The notes under the pieces are model-generated. The model made no database searches. It was not told the DNA's origin and saw only the letters and a program-made list of their open reading frames with translations. The translations under genes were made by a program, and so were the position numbers. This document shows positions 11,101 through 37,735 of a DNA stretch of 64,000 bases, in pieces. This stretch comes from Meghimatium bilineatum (Eukaryota > Mollusca > Gastropoda > Stylommatophora > Philomycidae), in assembly GCA_034231615.1 (NCBI GenBank), contig CM067307.1, positions 9,002,437 through 9,066,436 on the forward strand, in the 5' to 3' direction. Within the stretch, counting starts at the first letter, position 1; the number at the start of each line of letters is the position of its first letter.

Positions 11101-12599
11101 ATAATAGCAGATAGACAGATCATAAAAGAGTGAAAATGAAGACTTTGCACACACAAATCAATATCAACAGCTCATTTTGATATTAACCAACAAAATATAA
11201 ATGTCGACAAAAAATACAATGCATTATTAAATAGTGTAACAGATTACCTTTGACCAAATGGGCGAACTCTCACAGCTACTGTGATACTGCAGCTGTCTTG
11301 TCCCTCTTCTGCAAGATCAACAGATTCATCTTGTATTACTGGAAGCAGCCGCCGGGGAGTACCAAAATGAATATCTCGATAGCAATCAGGAGTTGCAAAC
11401 ATATTGCTTTCCAGTGTGTGCCTTCGTGCATGTTTTCCCTCAGGTGTCTTGAATGGACTCTTTGCAACAGTTTCAATACGTTCAATGGTTGTTCTCCGAT
11501 CCTCAGATAAAACAAGCAACGGTTTTACAAAACTACTATCCCCAGTTATCATTTTGTCAACTTTCTCATCAGGTTTTAATGTTAAGTTCTCTGATTCTGT
11601 GCTGATTTTTGTATCAACACTCTGACAACCCACAGAACTTTTACTATCTTTTTTTACACATTTTGTAGGAGTCATTGCTGATTTCTCTCTGACAGGACTT
11701 ACGCTGCCCCTGATTTTTGACAAGTTATTGTTGCTAGTATTACAAACTGATAACTTCTTACACGATGAGTCTTTCGATGCCGGTTCAACACTTGAATTGG
11801 TCTCTTTCATTGATTTTTTATATTTATTTTTACATGAGGTGCCTTTTGGTATTAATTCAACAGCTGAATTGCTCTGTTTCCCAGATTCTGCATCTTTGTT
11901 CTGACAAGAAGGGTCCTTTGGTTTTGGTTCAACATCTGAATTGGTCTGTTTAATTAATTTAGTATCTTTATTTTTACAATAGGTGTCCTTTGGTAACAAT
12001 TCAATGCTCTGTTTCTGAGATTCTGTATCTTTGTTCTGACAAGACATATCCTTTGGTTTTAGTTCAACATCTGAAATGTTCTTTATCACAGGCTTTGCAT
12101 CTTTTATTTTACAAGAGTTCTTTGTCACCGGTTCAATATATGAATTATTCTGTATCACGGGTATCTTATCTTTGTTCCAACTATACAAATCCTTTGTTAT
12201 TGCCTTAACATTTGAATTGCTTTGTTTTTCTAATTTCAAATCTTTGTTCTGTGAAGGTAAGTCTTTGGAAACAGCATCAACTTCTGGGTTGTTCTGTTTC
12301 AAATCTTTATTTTCTTTTCCATGCACACTAGACACATACATTCTAGCATCAGCACTTGACTTGGGTGTTGCTTGCCCATTTAGGGTAGTTAGATTTCTTG
12401 ATGCACCCCTTGCTAAGACAGGTGTATCAAAATGAAGAAGCAAATCTGGTTTAATCTTCCCAACTCGCTGAGTGCCACCGATAGAAGTTTCAACAATATC
12501 ATCACTAAATGTCACAGACTTGAGGTGTGGACTATCTTGGGGTGCACAGGGCTGCGCACGCTTTGCCGTAATGATTTTCCGTGGTGAGTTACTTGTCAT
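903..12599 (-). CDS. KIF14: KIF14-like mitotic kinesin, 5' half (gene runs off left edge)
   Basis: Kinesin-3 family motor; in animals KIF14 acts at the spindle midzone and midbody with PRC1 and citron kinase during cytokinesis. Six coding exons on the minus strand join in frame: 12599-11248, 9315-9061, 6542-6452, 4590-4492, 2262-2179, 1010-903, giving 663 residues. Seen in order: a long low-complexity N-terminal extension (1-435); the motor start ITVAVRVRPFGQ (439-450); the P-loop GQTGSGKS (527-534); GIIPRFCEELF; FFEIYNEKIHDLL; VREHPVLGPYVEGLS; and switch I NDKSSRSHSVF (646-656). Several of these strings are KIF14-specific rather than generic kinesin, notably RATAATGMNDKSSRSH and YVEGLS. Switch II, the FHA domain and the tail should lie left of position 1. 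All introns are GT-AG and the phases fit exactly. The long N-terminal extension before the motor is also typical of KIF14. Oddities: an exon-end minisatellite (545-950) and degenerate repeats in the N-terminal exon. Confidence 0.93.
1290..1490 (-). mobile_element. Long SINE (subfamily L), partial
   Basis: In antisense: TTAGCAGGATCAAATC, GTCATGGTTTACAGCTTGG, GATATCTGCGCC, and CATCCTTAGTCACCTC with ATGCATGGCAGG, as in the L copies bounded at 18218 and 27511. In a KIF14 intron. Confidence 0.75.
1585..1735 (-). mobile_element. Long SINE (subfamily L), internally deleted
   Basis: Starts CAAACTCCTGCAGATTAGCA and ends with the GCTATTATTTGCTCC / GACATGTG terminus of the L consensus, with most of the middle missing. 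Confidence 0.65.
2179..2262 (-). CDS. KIF14: KIF14 exon: motor VREHPVLGPYVEGLS
   Basis: 84 nt, 28 codons (600-627), phase 0 at both ends. Acceptor TGTTTTCACAG|CTG, donor GTTGAG|GTAAGC. Encodes LKVREHPVLGPYVEGLSTYV..., closely matching the KIF14 segment before switch I. Confidence 0.93.
2527..2918. repeat. 35-bp minisatellite in KIF14 intron
   Basis: About eleven copies of a 35-bp unit (AACAATGAACCAGGCATGTA plus CACACAGACTTGTGT). One copy is short and the outer copies are degenerate. Open frames through it on the minus strand are repeat artefacts. Confidence 0.95.
2955..3010 (-). repeat. Foldback-family motif fragment
   Basis: Minus strand: CTTGGTAAACACCTTTTGG then ACAAAACATTGATTTG, followed by CCATTGATTAGC, the same terminal sequence as the foldback at 10683-10876. 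Confidence 0.5.
3183..3440 (+). mobile_element. Long SINE (subfamily L)
   Basis: Nearly full length: CACGTGTTGGCTGAGGCCC head, GTAAGAGGTGACTAAGGAG, GGAGTTGGCTGTCCTATCCC, AAACCCATGACACAACAC and tail GCAGGAGTTTGAGAATGA. The GAA tail is lost. Confidence 0.8.
4492..4590 (-). CDS. KIF14: KIF14 exon: motor beta-strand FFEIYNEKIHDLL
   Basis: 99 nt, 33 codons (567-599), phase 0 at both ends. Acceptor TTTGCCAG|GTG, donor GCAGTG|GTATGT. Contains the kinesin hallmark SFFEIYNEKIHDLL followed by a Lys/Ala-rich loop. Confidence 0.92.
5054..5122. repeat. (TA)n microsatellite grading into CA repeats
   Basis: About 40 bases of alternating TA followed by ACAC-rich sequence. A second short TA run is at 5332-5350. 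Confidence 0.95.
5150..5330 (-). mobile_element. tRNA-derived SINE (family T)
   Basis: Read on the minus strand it has an A-box-like head (GTGACGGCGTGGTACAGAG) and a good B box (GGGTTCGAATCC), then a unique body ending AATGATGGGTTGGTGGCTAC. It is flanked by a TA repeat at the head. It is a SINE, not a tRNA gene: no anticodon arm can be fitted. Confidence 0.8.
6452..6542 (-). CDS. KIF14: KIF14 exon: motor, after P-loop
   Basis: 91 nt; completes Ser536 and encodes 537-566. Acceptor TTTGTTTCAG|TATC, donor GAAAG|GTCAGT. Reads IMGHSNETGIIPRFCEELF, the KIF14 segment that follows GKSY. Ends in phase 0. Confidence 0.93.
6690..7760 (+). mobile_element. Mariner-type DNA transposon relic (transposase, many stops)
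   Basis: Lies antisense in a KIF14 intron. In plus frames the mariner transposase can be followed in pieces: VHHYQPEPKRAS near 7215-7250 (usually preceded by GDESW, here degraded), KVVPSARKVML near 7300, DNVNLVSYCKVLF near 7390, LLTRGLLFHHHNATQQ near 7460, and KCINVGGNYV-like sequence near 7690. Frame changes and stops occur throughout and the terminal inverted repeats are not clear, so it is an old inactive copy. Confidence 0.8.
7931..8268 (+). mobile_element. Long SINE (subfamily L), possibly with an internal insertion
   Basis: Head GTTGCTGTAGCCCAAGAG, ATGCATGTCATAAAAGATG, GGGCCAGAGTGACCC and AAGTTGTAAACC, then ~60 extra bases, then CACACAATACATTCTGTTC and AATCTGCAGGAGTTTGAG. The extra bases may be an insertion or local rearrangement. 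Confidence 0.65.
9061..9315 (-). CDS. KIF14: KIF14 exon: motor core with P-loop
   Basis: 255 nt, residues 451-535 plus two bases. Acceptor TTGTGAACAG|AGAAC, donor TATAG|GTATGT. Contains YDFSFWSHD, LLGKAFEGYNTCLFAYGQ and the Walker A motif GQTGSGKS (527-534) that binds the ATP phosphates. Flanking exons join in frame on both sides. Confidence 0.95.
9425..9660 (-). mobile_element. Long SINE (subfamily L)
   Basis: Antisense copy: CTCAAACTCCTGCAGACTGG, CCTACGTCAGCACGGC, CCCCCTTAGTTGCCTCTCA, ending TTGATCCCCTGCAACAC. Confidence 0.75.
9752..10012 (-). mobile_element. Long SINE (subfamily L)
   Basis: TTCTTCTTCTGCATGTTCTC tail, GTCATGGTTTACAACTTGG, CCGACTTCAGCATG, and AACAATGTTGCTAGTCATTG near the head. 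Lies 90 bp from the preceding L copy in the same KIF14 intron. Confidence 0.75.
10047..10146. repeat. 33-bp tandem repeat, three copies
   Basis: Unit GATCCTTGCATTTACTACAA plus CACAAGCTCATAT, three times and nearly identical, so recent. Confidence 0.95.
10683..10876. mobile_element. Small foldback element (inverted repeat)
   Basis: Arms 10683-10752 and 10795-10876 are inverted copies (TTTGCTAATCACTGGAAACA versus its complement near 10860) around a ~42-bp loop. The right arm reads CTTGATAAAGGCC, loop, TTTTGATTGAAACATCAA, the shared family motif. A further variant (CTTGGCAAAAGCC...) lies on the minus strand at 10937-10967. Confidence 0.8.
11248..12599 (-). CDS. KIF14: KIF14 first coding exon (N-terminal extension to motor start)
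   Basis: Encodes residues 1-450 plus two bases. The start codon is CAT at 12597-12599, chosen because a good acceptor (ACTTTTTGCAG) lies just upstream at 12603-12604. The in-frame ATG further upstream therefore falls in the intron, and a 5' UTR exon must exist elsewhere. The donor is AAAG|GTAATC at 11247. The protein is Lys/Asn/Ser-rich and probably disordered. It contains KSVTF (27-31), a PP1-docking-like pattern, about eight degenerate 22-residue repeats (roughly 110-282), Thr-Pro sites (KTPEGK, ATPD, GTPRR) near 375-425, and the first beta strand of the motor (ITVAVRVRPF). Confidence 0.93.
11755..12300 (-). repeat. Degenerate coding repeats in KIF14 N-terminal exon
   Basis: About eight imperfect units of ~22 codons with core KDxSCQNKDxESxKQSNS. 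Two alternating types can be seen, SCQNKD...ESxKQS and YCKNKD...KxxKxT, so the array seems to have grown as 44-codon dimers. The frame is kept throughout. Confidence 0.85.
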
Positions 12600-12992
12600 G
12601 ATCTGCAAAAAGTAACAGAAATGTAATCTCTTTAATTTACTTCATTTTAAGTAATGATTCAGGTTGCAATGAAATTCACATAACTCTCCCAAGAACTAAA
12701 AGTTAGATGACAGACACTAAAATATCTCTACATAAAGTAGGCATTAGGACAAAATTTTCAAAATGGGTGTACAGCATTTTAAATACCACAGTTAGATAGC
12801 CCTTGAAAATTGCAATCCAACGATACCTCAACCAAGTCTCTACGCCAATTCTGAAAAAAGTTACGAATTTTTTTCGAATTAATTTTTGCCTCGAGATAAT
12901 TACATGGAACATATAAGGAAATATGAAATGACAGTTGTCAAAAAGTTGTGGCCCTGCCTTGGAACTGAGCCACTAATTTATAAATATCAACG

Positions 12993-13655
12993 TTATTTGT
13001 ACTAAAAAACCTAACAAATTATACATTTTCTTGTTCGGGAAGACAAGACGCACCTGATGATTACATTGTGTTAATGTTCCGACGCAGGCAGAGTTAATAA
13101 ATAATTAACAATGGCGTCTAATTAGCATAAATGCAATTGTATGTTTAATATTCATTTCTCACATCTAATAATTATTTGTACTAAAAAACCTAACAAATTA
13201 TACATTTTCTTGTTCGGGAAGACAAGACGCACCTGATGATTACATTGTGTTAATGTTCCGACGCAGGCAGAGTTAATAAATAATTAACAATGGCGTCTAA
13301 TTAGCATAAATGCAATTGTATGTTTAATATTCATTTCTCACATCTAATAATTATTTGTACTAAAAAACCTAACAAATTATACATTTTCTTGTTCGGGAAG
13401 ACAAGACGCACCTGATGATTACATTGTGTTAATGTTCCGACACAGCCAGAGTTAATAAATAATTAACAATGGCGTCTAATTTGCATAATTACATTGAAAT
13501 ATTTAATATATATTTATTGCATTTTTTAATTATTTAGGATAAAATATATTGCAAACTGTACATTTTTGTGTTTGTGAATATAATTTGTTGATTATATGTG
13601 TTAATTTTCCGATGAAACCAGAGCCATAATAATGGCGTCTAATTAGCATAATTAA
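12993..13655. repeat. 179-bp tandem array (three close copies plus one diverged)
   Basis: Copies begin at 12993, 13172 and 13351, at an exact 179-bp step. The first two are almost identical, the third has changed near its end, and a fourth, clearly diverged copy runs from about 13530 to 13655. Every copy keeps ACAATGGCGTCTAAT and TTAATGTTCCGA or a close variant. Confidence 0.95.
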
Positions 13656-14462
13656 AATCTCTTCTTTGCTCCCCTTTATGGCAACACGCATATGGCTGGC
13701 AATGTCATCTCAGCCCTCTTTGTATCTGAAATATATTTTATTATTATTATTATTATTACTGGCATTTGGTATCACAGGTACATAAACAATTCTATTTCAA
13801 AGGTATGGGTGAAATACTAGGTAGGTATGTGCACCAAATTTTCAAAATGGTTTGACATCATTATGAATATTCTTTTTCCTATATTAGTGATATTTAATTA
13901 GCTCTATATAATTAAATACTTCATTATATATGTTTTGTAGTGTGGATATTCTTATGTAGAAAATTTGATGATAAAAAACAAGAGACAAAGATATCAAAAA
14001 GAATGAGAAAGTTTGGAAGATGCTGCAGTTGACGTTCTCTACATTGATGATTTATTATTAGGTCTAATGAAAGGAGAACGCATCTCTCAAATTAAAATGA
14101 ACTTTATGAAATTTCCATGAGAGAATTATAAGAATTGGACTTCATAGAACAATATATATTTAATGTACAATGTGTTTCTTGTATAATTATCCACATTAAA
14201 CATGACGATTTGACTAAGAAAACACTTAGACTTAAGTCTAAGTCGTCATGGTGACGGACGCAGGATAGCACACGCACCTATGCATTGTTTTGTACCAATA
14301 ATTTCAATTATTTTACATATAAATCTTAGATTTTTTACTAGTATCATTTAAAAATGAATTAAAGAAATTAAAAGAGGCAGGAATTGTAGTTGTTAAACGT
14401 CAATTTCTTCAAATAAGAGACATTTCAGAATTATCGACGCGGCAGTAAAGATTAGCGGTAAA

Positions 14463-14475
14463 CAAGATGGCCGCT
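14463..14475 (+). promoter_or_regulatory. YY1-like site
   Basis: CAAGATGGCCGC differs by one base from the YY1 consensus CAAGATGGCGGC, a site often found just downstream of animal transcription starts. Suggestive only. Confidence 0.3.
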
Positions 14476-14565
14476 GAGGAATGCGTGACCGATCTGCAGT
14501 GCGTGTGTTTAAAATTCGATAATAATTACAGGCAAGTTCCTAAAATAGTGAAATTTCGTATATAA
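14467..14565 (+). other. Small open frame, possible first exon (uncertain)
   Basis: ATG GCC GCT GAG opens 32 codons to TAA. A possible GC-type donor (TTACAG|GCAAGT) lies at 14531/14532, which would give a 65-nt first exon. No family recognised. It may be an upstream non-ZMYND19 exon, a leader exon, or chance. Confidence 0.15.
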
Positions 14566-16344
14566 AGAGAAAAATGGTTGTTTCATTTGTTAGACATGGT
14601 TACAACATTGTATTTTATTCAAATTAATACATATACGTGTGCAAAGAGAAAAAACACTTACCTAGGCTTATTTAATTGCTTGGTGAAAAATGTACACAGC
14701 GTACTTTCAACTTCTGGTTACGTAATTCGATGCACAAATGAATGAGAAAAAATAAACAGTTGCCTTTTATAAACAATAAAGTTGAGTTGCGTTGTCTAAA
14801 GACAATTACATTGGTCAGTGTTTCACGTGATGCAAAAAATGGATTCTTGGACGCTACAAAAACAAGGGAAGTAATTTAAGCCACATTCACTTTCACGTCC
14901 CCTTACGATTTCCTAATGCCTACATAAAGCATGGTGTATACACTCAGTATTCTGGTAAGAGACAATGGAAGATCCTGATACGGTCTCATAAAGTGGGGGG
15001 GGGGGAAGTGAGACTCAAAATATTTTTTAATGTCATTCACGCGTTTAATTATGTTTGTTACAGCACAACAGACACCACTCTGACCACTGAGTTTACTTTT
15101 ACTATTCTCTACCTACTGAGTGAGTTCTGTGTTGGTTGTAGGTCTAGTCTCTAGCATTGGGATTCTCCTACCTGAGTTAGTAGTGTCCAACACTATGAAT
15201 TGACTATAATACTATATCAATTAACCACTATTTTAACACTTAAAAAAAACTCCAGTCAGTTATTCAAAACAAATAATATACTTACTAGAGCCTATACGTC
15301 TGTGAGCATCACAACATATGCCTATACATAATGATTTAATCCAAAACTTAGGCGATACCGCTACCGACCGTCCATTCGAAGAATTCGTACTTTGATTTCA
15401 TTGGTTGATCCCTTCCACCTACACACACACTTTCATTCTCGAACTAAATTATACTATATGCGTAAAATTTGTTTGAACTTTGTCAGTGTTAAGTGATTTG
15501 AAGCAATTAAAACTTTATTTTGATTATAATTGTGCATTTTCCCACTCTATTAAATAAAAGACGAATTTGACCAGTCACAGATAAGGAAAATATAAATGTC
15601 CACAAACAGTATTATTACGACTCTTCTATCTTTGAAGGAATAATATCTCATTTTTTTCTTTGTTCCGCAGTTTTTCATTGGCGGAATTCAATACATTTTG
15701 TGCAGAGGAAAGCCCGCTTTATCATAAGATCTTAGCGCTGATCTCAAAATGTATCACTTATCTTGGCTGATGCAACTGTTCACTGGTCACTTTGCACATA
15801 TTTTGTGTCATCAGCCAATGAACAGTACGGAAAATAGTCAGTTCTGCAAAGACAGATGCCGCTATGTATAAATCAACGCTCAAGACTAGGGAGAAGGACT
15901 TGCAGAGCAATAGTGCATGTACTCACCAATTTGGGCGAATCCGAATATGACAATTTTCCTCGCTTGTCTAATATCCCACATTGTTAATGTCTTTTATGTT
16001 TTCACTTGAATCGAGTCGTTCTAAATTATTTATATTTAATTAAAAATATGGTTGCCTGGTTATTTAATTACAAAACTCAGAATGAAGATAATGAAAGAAG
16101 CAATATTTGAGTAGTAACACACAGTGTCTAAACTGAAATGACACAATTTTGTAGAACAATGTAACACGACTCCGGTACAACATGATGATATTTAATCATG
16201 CTTTACATTACCTAGCCGTTACTGTTAGAAAAGCTAGCTTTCTTGTTTTAGAAAAAAAGCAATATTATAATTATATTATTCATTAATAATATTTTGTAGG
16301 CTTTTACCAATTTTTTACTTGTCCTAATTAATTCTTAACTATGT

Positions 16345-16352
16345 TATCGATA
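16345..16352. promoter_or_regulatory. DRE-like palindrome TATCGATA upstream of ZMYND19
   Basis: TATCGATA is the DREF/BEAF-type core-promoter element known from Drosophila housekeeping promoters. It lies about 160 bp before the ZMYND19 start codon. Whether it works in this lineage is inference. Confidence 0.3.
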
Positions 16353-16508
16353 TCGCCATGATATATCTGCTCGATAGATGGTGACAGAGCTGTCGTCTGG
16401 CAGTCCCAGGACTTAGGATTAGGCCTAACGACATTTTATATCTGTGGCTGACCTAGTGAATGTTTTAGTCAATAAAACCAAAACCACTGTTCACTTTTAA
16501 AGTGTTAA

Positions 16509-34067
<17,559 letters not shown>

Positions 34068-34150
34068 TGGCATTACAACAAACTCATGTATCACAACCAT
34101 TCATCCTAAATCTATTTGCTAGTCTTTAATATAGGTTCTCAATACCTATC

Positions 34151-34166
34151 TATTTATTTATTTATC
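34151..34166 (+). promoter_or_regulatory. AU-rich element in presumed ZMYND19 3' UTR
   Basis: TATTTATTTATTTATC has three overlapping ATTTA pentamers 85 bp after the stop, the usual form of a type II mRNA-stability element. No good AATAAA follows nearby, so the 3' end is not fixed. Confidence 0.35.
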
Positions 34167-34499
34167 ACTGCATTTTATAATTGGTATGTTTACATTGAGA
34201 GAGACAGTTGTCTAATATAATGTTATATTTTTAAGTGTTTGTGTAAGCATGTGTGAGCTGTCATTTCTTCATGTATTGTACGTATGTCTTCTGGATTTTA
34301 TATGATATATTAACATATGTTTTATGCATGACCATTTTATAAGTAGCTCACTGGATGCCACATCAAAGATATTGGGTTCACTTTCTGGTATTGACAATTT
34401 CCATGTCTGCCTATCTAAAAATGTGTTTCTGAGATGAATGAAAATTAGAAATTTTCACATGAGCTAAGTGATCTGCTGTAAACTTTTGTAGCTAATCTC

Positions 34500-34735
34500 T
34501 TCTACGTTATTCTCAAACTCCTTCTGATTAGCATGATGTAGTCTGGAAAATGGAATGTGTTGTGTCATGATTTACAGCTTAGCTGCAATATCTGCATATT
34601 TTGACCCGACACATTTGAATTCAGCATATCATTCTGAGTCGCTTTGATCATGCATGAGATGGAAAAGTCAATACCACCTGAAAAACTTGTTGGTTGCCTC
34701 TTGCAACATTCAATGCAGGTCACATTGTCCTTATT
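34500..34735 (-). mobile_element. Long SINE (subfamily L)
   Basis: TTCTCAAACTCCTTCTGATT, GTCATGATTTACAGCTTAGC, CCGACACATTTGAATTCAGC and GTTGCCTCTTGCAACATTC. Just past the ZMYND19 stop, so it may be in its 3' UTR or downstream. Confidence 0.75.
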
Positions 34736-34873
34736 CTTCTTCGGCGATCATGAATGTCACTACTCTATGCTTCCCTTTAGAATCTCAGCCATATCTGGCT
34801 GTGTATCTAGCTGAGAGGTACTGAATACCTGTACTTCATGCAGATGCAAAGCTATCTGTATGTATCTATATCT

Positions 34874-35029
34874 CCTGCCAAAGACGGATGTGTCAGGCCA
34901 TTGTTACAAATAAAACAGCGACACAACGCATTTCCATTCTCTGGACTACATCCTGCTGAAAATTTATAATGGTCCTGCTACAAGAGAGATCCAGCAGGAG
35001 TTTGAGAATGAACACTGAAGAAGAAGAAG
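34874..35029 (+). mobile_element. Short SINE (subfamily S) with target-site duplication
   Basis: TATCTATATCT at 34863-34873 and 35030-35040. Head CCTGCCAAAGACGGATGTG, tail GAACACTGAAGAAGAAGAAG. One of the best-preserved copies. Confidence 0.92.
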
Positions 35030-35512
35030 TATCTATATCTATCATTCTTTCCAGTGTCATTGAGTGACATGTCTAACACTTTGCTGACCAATTTTGACAC
35101 TAGTCGAATTTCCGTTACAGAACCATGCTGACCAAGAATCAAGGTTTCAAATTAATTCAGAAAGTGCAAACAGTTGTTACAAATAGAAAGCTTCAAGGCT
35201 TTCTTGCGCTAGATCGAATTTATAAAATTTTTTAAAGACGGCGATGTCAGTGCATACAATTTTGTGTGCACCCTCGGTAATGGCAGACAAGTGCATTCTG
35301 GATTGCTGGTGAGCAAAGTGTTAAACAATCTGAGATGTGTATTAGCCATTGTTGTCTTGGGCGGCCCTTATCCCTTCTATCAGCAACTATACCTTCCATT
35401 GTTAATGTTTCCATGCTGTCTTTATATGACTAAAAAACCCTCGGCTTTCTTATTACAATGCCATTTATGGACCAACCCTATTCAACGCTTAATGTTTTTA
35501 TCATTTTTGAAT

Positions 35513-35640
35513 AGCTGCAGAAGACGGATGTGTTGGACCATTGGCACAAATAAAAAGGCGACACAGTACATTTCCATTCTCTGGGCTACATCTTTCTTGG
35601 AATCTAGTAGAGATATTGCCCTGCTGCAAGAGAGCAGGAT
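35513..35640 (+). mobile_element. Short SINE (subfamily S), 3' truncated
   Basis: CTGCAGAAGACGGATGTGTT, GGCACAAATAAAAAGGCGAC and GGGCTACATC; lacks the GAA tail. Confidence 0.75.
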
Positions 35641-35792
35641 ATTTCTAAAGCATCTCATTTCGAAGGCAGCTATTCTCTTACTGTTTTATTAGGTGTCCAT
35701 GATTCACACCCATAAATTTCTACTGAAAATATGCTTGCTCTAATCAGATGTAATTTAGTTTTACAACTGGTGCCTTGCCAAAGATTTTTGTA

Positions 35793-36020
35793 TTTGTTCT
35801 CAAACTCCTGCACAGAGCAGGCTGTGGTTCAGAGTACATCTTATCTGTGCCCACTGTACACATCTGACTTCAGCACGGCTTCTGGGTCACTGACACTCTT
35901 TGGGATGGGATAGTCAACTTTACAACTTTAGTCAAAACTGTAGTTGCTTCCAATGAAATGTGTGATAGACAAGAGTTTTGACATTCTTTCCTTTCCTATT
36001 GGGGCTGGTAACACACAGGC
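35793..36020 (-). mobile_element. Long SINE (subfamily L), diverged
   Basis: TTCTCAAACTCCTGCACAGA, CATCTGACTTCAGCACGGC, TTTGGGATGGGATAGTCAAC and GGGGCTGGTAACACACAGGC. Confidence 0.7.
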
Positions 36021-37612
36021 AAGTCAGAATTTTTTATAAAAGTTCATCACAACTTTAATATTACTAAAATCTTAGTACTACATTGAATATATATTTAATA
36101 TTAATATTATTAAAACTCATGTTTCATATGAAGCAACCATGTTTGTTTTTGTATGTCATTTTTGTTTGTTATCTATCAGCATCAATGCCTATTGGTCTGT
36201 GCTGGATCTGTATTTATGCTACCTTGATAATTTTATATACATGTGCAATTTGTGTGTTGTTTCTCTGTTTCAGTTCAGTCTATATTCCATAGTTGTGAGA
36301 AACAGGCATGTTTAAATGACTAAGTTATAATGAATTATATTTTGTGCTTTGATGAATGTGAGTCTTGGGCACTTAGGCAGAATCTATCTTAGTAGCAAAC
36401 ATTTTCATTTATTTTGTCATTGCAGGAAAGTTTTATAATTGAGGTCAGTAAAACAGAAGAATGGAATTTCCTACTGCGTCTTATCATTAGTGTAAGGATA
36501 AGAATCACTGAAAGTCTCCGTATGTTGATGTATCCTGTGATGTATAATGTGGTGCTCTTATATAACCCTGACGGATTTATAGATATCATTAGTGTTGTAC
36601 GATTTGTTATGTCTCTGTTTAACAGACAGAGCTTCTTGTCTTTTAGATGTTTGCTTTATATTTTTACCAACCACATCCGCATCATGTCTTACGGGTCAGT
36701 CACAATCTCAATTCAAGTGAACTGACTCTGGACTGTGGCATAGAGAAGCGCACAGTTCACATAGCATTGGCACAGCTATTCAATGTGTGAGTGGTGTAAA
36801 AAAAAAAAAAATATGAAAAGAAATGGTCCTATACCAAAATTTGCTGCAATATTTTTTTAGCATCCAAATTAATACCAAAGATTTTGCAGATTTTGACGTT
36901 GAAAGATTTCATGTTATAAGTATGATCAATATTCTTAAATTATTATTTAAGTACTATGAAAAAATATTTTAATTTGTTATTAAGGCAAATGTTACTATCC
37001 AAAAATAATATCTCACAGCCTTTACGTTATATGTTGATATTTACCTACCAATCATTTATTCATGTGTTTTTTTTTTGTAGGTCATTGTACGACCATATCC
37101 TTAAATCCAATTACTTAAAATATTTAGTCATTCAGTCCTGATTCACTTATTAAAAAAAAAAATATATGACACAAAAAAACCATGACAGGAAAAAGCAAAT
37201 ATTTTGCATTCTCCAAGCTCTCAGATACAAATATTTATGCATTAGATATGTTACCATTTTAAAAATCATATAGAAGTTTTTCAACAGTGGCTCCCAGAAA
37301 TTAAACAAAAATATAATAGACTGATATTTTAAACAAAATTTTAATTACCTTTTTTGTGTCATCTAATTTCTTTTATACAATCCGTGGTGACCTACTTTGG
37401 CGATTATTAAAACCATTATACTCCAGAAATATGGCAATTCTAGCGATAGTATTATTAAGACTTGCTTATCTGGGATGGTATGTCATTTAAAAAATGACAG
37501 CACTCACAAAATACAGTGACACATAGATAATTTCGAAGCTCTGATGTGAATTTGATTTTATGAGAATTTTTAATACGGCACGGTCATTGTCTAAAATATT
37601 TGCAAACATTCA
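36021..37612. other. No recognisable feature
   Basis: AT-rich, mixed sequence with short A and T runs. I find no exon, repeat or element that I can name. Confidence 0.5.
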
Positions 37613-37735
37613 TGGTAATGAGAAATAAATACTTTGCAAATACCTATGATAATGGGAAATAAATACTTTTCAAATACCTATGATAATGGGAAATAAATAC
37701 TTTGCAAATACCCATGGTAATGGGAAATAAATGTA
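37613..37735. repeat. 34-bp tandem repeat, about four copies
   Basis: Unit TAATGGGAAATAAATACTTT plus GCAAATACCTATGA, with small differences. Confidence 0.9.

Larger units (their letters stand above)
12603..16508. other. Shared upstream region between KIF14 and ZMYND19
   Basis: Divergent arrangement: KIF14 reads left, ZMYND19 right. The region must contain the non-coding 5' exon of KIF14 and probably both promoters, but I could not place either transcription start. It contains the 179-bp array (12993-13655), a poly-G run (14995-15006) and scattered AT-rich DNA. From 13660 to 16340, apart from the small open frame at 14467, I recognise nothing. Confidence 0.6.

Noticed and set aside
12703-12912. 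69-codon minus-strand frame upstream of KIF14
   Set aside because: No start of translation consistent with the KIF14 acceptor, no recognised family and no splice link; likely intronic or repeat sequence.
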